Part shown: in pieces, positions 61,814 to 64,000 of the stretch
How the letters are laid out: each line of letters begins with the position of its first letter
Position numbering within the stretch: the first letter of the stretch is position 1
NCBI RefSeq assembly: GCF_001751365.1
Contig: NZ_LJGT01000041.1
Location: forward strand, 861,045-925,044
Length of the DNA stretch: 64,000 nucleotides
Origin: Streptomyces abyssalis
GTDB taxonomy: Bacteria > Actinomycetota > Actinomycetes > Streptomycetales > Streptomycetaceae
Reading direction: 5' to 3'
Notes under the pieces: generated by a model
What the model was told of the DNA's origin: nothing
Databases searched by the model: none
What the model saw: only the letters and a program-made list of their open reading frames with translations
Position numbers and translations under genes: made by a program

Positions 61814-62255
61814 CGCGGTGGCCGCTGTACGGCCCGGCAGAGCCGGCGAATGCCTTGGAGAAGCCGATGATCCAGGAGAGGGGGAATGTTTGTTGGGTCC
61901 GGTAGTGTTAACCTCAAGTCAGTGCTCGCAGTCTCGTGATCCACACGTGAAACTCTGTGGTGGCCCGTAGAGTGCAGTGCTTGAGTGATCCGCAAGGGCA
62001 GAGGCCCAGGATCGCCTCTTCCTCCAGGAGCCTCCCACGCTGCGCCGTTCCGCGGTGCAGTCCCGAGCACGCTCCGGAGCAGGCATGCAGGACGCACATT
62101 CTCCTTGCACGCCGAACCATGAATTGATCTCCCCGCCGCACATCCAGGCGGGAACCACCGTTTCGGCCAGGTCCGCGCGCACAGGACCATCGCCGGACAG
62201 CACGACCGGTCGCCGAGCCAGACAGGCCGACGTCCGCTCCAGGGAAGGACCCTTT
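61814..62255. other. rho leader/intergenic region
   Basis: About 440 bp without a gene. A TAGTGTTAAC-type element at about 61905 could belong to the rho promoter. The remaining 340 nt would be an untranslated leader, where Rho autoregulation is known in other bacteria. Confidence 0.5.
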
Positions 62256-64000
62256 GTGAGCGACACCACCGATCTGATGGGCGTGAACGCCGCTCCCCCT
62301 GAGTCCGATGGCTCAGGCGGCACCTCCTCCGGGGGCGCCGCTGCGGAGAAAGCCGACGCGCCTGCCACGGACGCTGCTGCCGCGCCTGCCTCCGGTGCTG
62401 CGCCCAAGCGCCGGCGCACCGGCACCGGGCTTGAGGGCATGGTGCTCGCCGAGCTTCAGCAAGTTGCCTCCGGTCTCGGTATCAAGGGCACCGCGCGGAT
62501 GCGCAAGAGCCAGCTGATCGAAACCATCAAGGAGCGGCAGGCGGGCGGGGGTTCGTCCGCCGGCACCGACGCTCCTGCCGCGCGCGGCAAGGACGGGGAC
62601 GCCGTCGAGGGCAACGACCAGTCCGCCAAGCCCAGGCGCCGCGCCACGTCCCGGGCGCGCACGGGCGACTCCGGCGGGGACGGCCGGGAGGACTCGGCCC
62701 AGATCGACATTCCGGGCCAGCCCGCGAACGAGGAGAAGGCCGAAGGCGACCGCCGCGGCCGCCGCGAGCGCGGCGAGGGCGGCGGCAAGGCGGAAGCCTC
62801 CGCCGACACCGCCGAGGGGAAGGCCGACGGCCGCGGTGACGGCGGCCAGCAGCACAAGGGCGACGGCGGCGGCCGTGGCGACGGATCGCGCGGTGACCGC
62901 GACGGCGGCGGCCGCCAGCAGCAGGACCGCCCCTCCAAGCGTGACCGCCAGCGCGGCCGCGGCGGCAAGGGCGGCGACGGCGGCGGCCAGAACCAGGGCG
63001 GCCAGAACCAGAACCAGGGCGGAAACCGCCGGGACGGCCGTGACGGCCGTGACGACGACGACTTCGACGGCGGCCGGCGTGGCCGGCGGGGTCGTTACCG
63101 GGACCGGCGTGGGCGGCGTGGTGGTCGTGAGGATGCCGAGCCGCAGATCGCTGAGGATGATGTGCTGATTCCGGTGGCGGGGATCTTGGACATCCTGGAC
63201 AACTATGCGTTCGTGCGGACGTCGGGGTATCTGCCGGGTCCGAATGATGTGTATGTGTCGTTGGCGCAGGTGCGGAAGAACGGTCTGCGCAAGGGTGATC
63301 ACGTCACGGGTGCGGTGCGGCAGCCGCGTGAGGGGGAGCGGCGGGAGAAGTTCAATGCGCTGGTGCGGCTGGATTCGGTCAACGGCACCTCGCCGGAGGG
63401 CGGCCGGTCGCGGTCGGAGTTCAACAAGCTGACGCCGTTGTATCCGCAGGAGCGGCTGCGGCTGGAGACGGAGCCGAATCAGCTCACCTCGCGGATCATC
63501 GATCTGGTCTCGCCGATCGGGAAGGGGCAGCGGGGGCTGATCGTGGCGCCGCCGAAGGCGGGCAAGACGATGGTGCTGCAGAGCATCGCGAACTCGATCA
63601 CGGTGAACAATCCGGAGTGCCATCTGATGGTGGTGCTGGTCGATGAGCGGCCGGAAGAGGTCACCGACATGCAGCGGTCGGTGAAGGGTGAGGTGATCTC
63701 CTCGACCTTCGACCGTCCCGCGGAGGATCACACCACGATCGCGGAGCTGGCGATCGAGCGGGCCAAGCGTCTGGTGGAGCTGGGTCATGACGTGGTGGTG
63801 CTGCTGGACAACATCACCCGGCTGGGGCGGGCCTACAACCTCTCGGCTCCCGCTTCGGGGCGGATCCTGTCCGGCGGTGTGGATTCCACGGCGCTGTATC
63901 CGCCGAAGAAGTTCTTCGGTGCGGCGCGGAACATCGAGGACGGCGGTTCGCTGACGATCCTGGCCGCGGCTTTGGTGGAGACCGGCTCCCGGATGGACGA
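62256..64000 (+). CDS. rho: Transcription termination factor Rho, C-terminus beyond right edge
   Basis: 581 codons visible from GTG 62256. Rho_N helix (LEGMVLAELQQVASGLGIKG) is followed by a roughly 200-residue Arg/Gly/Asp-rich insertion, the cold-shock-like RNA domain (VAGILDILDNYAFVRTSGYL), and the ATPase: Walker A APPKAGKT, VLVDERPEEVTDM, Walker B VVVLLDNITRLGRAYN. The R/G-rich insertion is characteristic of actinobacterial Rho and adds RNA binding. Confidence 0.96.
   Translation, partial: MSDTTDLMGVNAAPPESDGSGGTSSGGAAAEKADAPATDAAAAPASGAAPKRRRTGTGLEGMVLAELQQVASGLGIKGTARMRKSQLIETIKERQAGGGSSAGTDAPAARGKDGDAVEGNDQSAKPRRRATSRARTGDSGGDGREDSAQIDIPGQPANEEKAEGDRRGRRERGEGGGKAEASADTAEGKADGRGDGGQQHKGDGGGRGDGSRGDRDGGGRQQQDRPSKRDRQRGRGGKGGDGGGQNQGGQNQNQGGNRRDGRDGRDDDDFDGGRRGRRGRYRDRRGRRGGREDAEPQIAEDDVLIPVAGILDILDNYAFVRTSGYLPGPNDVYVSLAQVRKNGLRKGDHVTGAVRQPREGERREKFNALVRLDSVNGTSPEGGRSRSEFNKLTPLYPQERLRLETEPNQLTSRIIDLVSPIGKGQRGLIVAPPKAGKTMVLQSIANSITVNNPECHLMVVLVDERPEEVTDMQRSVKGEVISSTFDRPAEDHTTIAELAIERAKRLVELGHDVVVLLDNITRLGRAYNLSAPASGRILSGGVDSTALYPPKKFFGAARNIEDGGSLTILAAALVETGSRMD

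Noticed and set aside
62700..63150. Repeat or CRISPR-like array in the GC-rich part of rho
   Set aside because: The repetitiveness follows from Arg/Gly/Asp codons in the in-frame Rho insertion; there are no regular spacers. No CRISPR array was seen anywhere in the window.

Overview
This is high-GC actinobacterial chromosome, almost certainly Streptomyces. The right end carries the conserved order tRNA-Arg(CCG), response regulator, ArgS-related nrtL, lysA, hom, thrC, thrB, rho with an Arg/Gly-rich N-terminal extension. GTG starts and ATGA/GTGA gene overlaps are common. No species can be named from the sequence alone.

Layout. (1) 1-1575: the edge of an aromatic (type II) polyketide locus, with an MFS exporter running off the left end and an acyl carrier protein. 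(2) 2055-8833: flavin amine oxidase, a small membrane protein with a histone-H1-like tail, and a 1549-residue P-type ATPase, ending at a strong terminator. (3) 9.1-17.2 kb: living genes (a KtrA/KtrB-type K+ uptake pair, an alpha/beta hydrolase, a DUF3040-like protein, an NfeD-SPFH pair) lie among gene debris: a doubly broken DUF2637 transfer gene, an IS21 IstB tail, an arsenate reductase in three frames, a severed SDR gene, and an 83/84-bp direct repeat flanking NfeD-SPFH. (4) 17.3-20.8 kb: a coupled operon of SRPBCC protein, MauE/DoxX-like protein, a radical SAM enzyme resembling the archaeal Tes/MJ0619 family, and a methyltransferase. (5) 21.0-30.2 kb: a PucR-type regulator and a nine-ORF Mrp-type cation/proton antiporter operon with three separate ND-like subunits. 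Pieces of a CBS-domain gene lie at both ends of the operon.

(6) 30,809-54,692: an integrated actinomycete integrative and conjugative element (AICE) of the pSAM2 type. A 46-bp perfect direct repeat bounds it; the right copy is the 3' part of an intact tRNA-Arg gene. A second, imperfect 26-bp direct repeat sits just inside each end and is a candidate pair of integrase arm sites. Backbone genes are a GntR repressor with two 15-bp palindromic operators, a small conserved protein, an FtsK/TraB translocase, small transfer ORFs, a RepSA-like initiator, an excisionase and a tyrosine integrase. Cargo includes a phosphotransferase, an XRE/TPR regulator with a frameshift, a prim-pol domain protein facing three 10-bp iterons, an AT-rich HNH endonuclease, an HhH-GPD-like protein, and a defence block: UvrD-type helicase fused to an Fe-S RecB-family nuclease, a long type III-like Mod methyltransferase and a Res translocase. 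An OGG-fold DNA glycosylase-like gene lies between the integrase terminator and attR.

(7) 54.6-64.0 kb: core lysine/threonine biosynthesis and rho, running off the right end.

The best candidate for an undescribed system is the element's cargo: the three-gene helicase-nuclease/Mod/Res block, with two glycosylase-fold proteins elsewhere in the same element.
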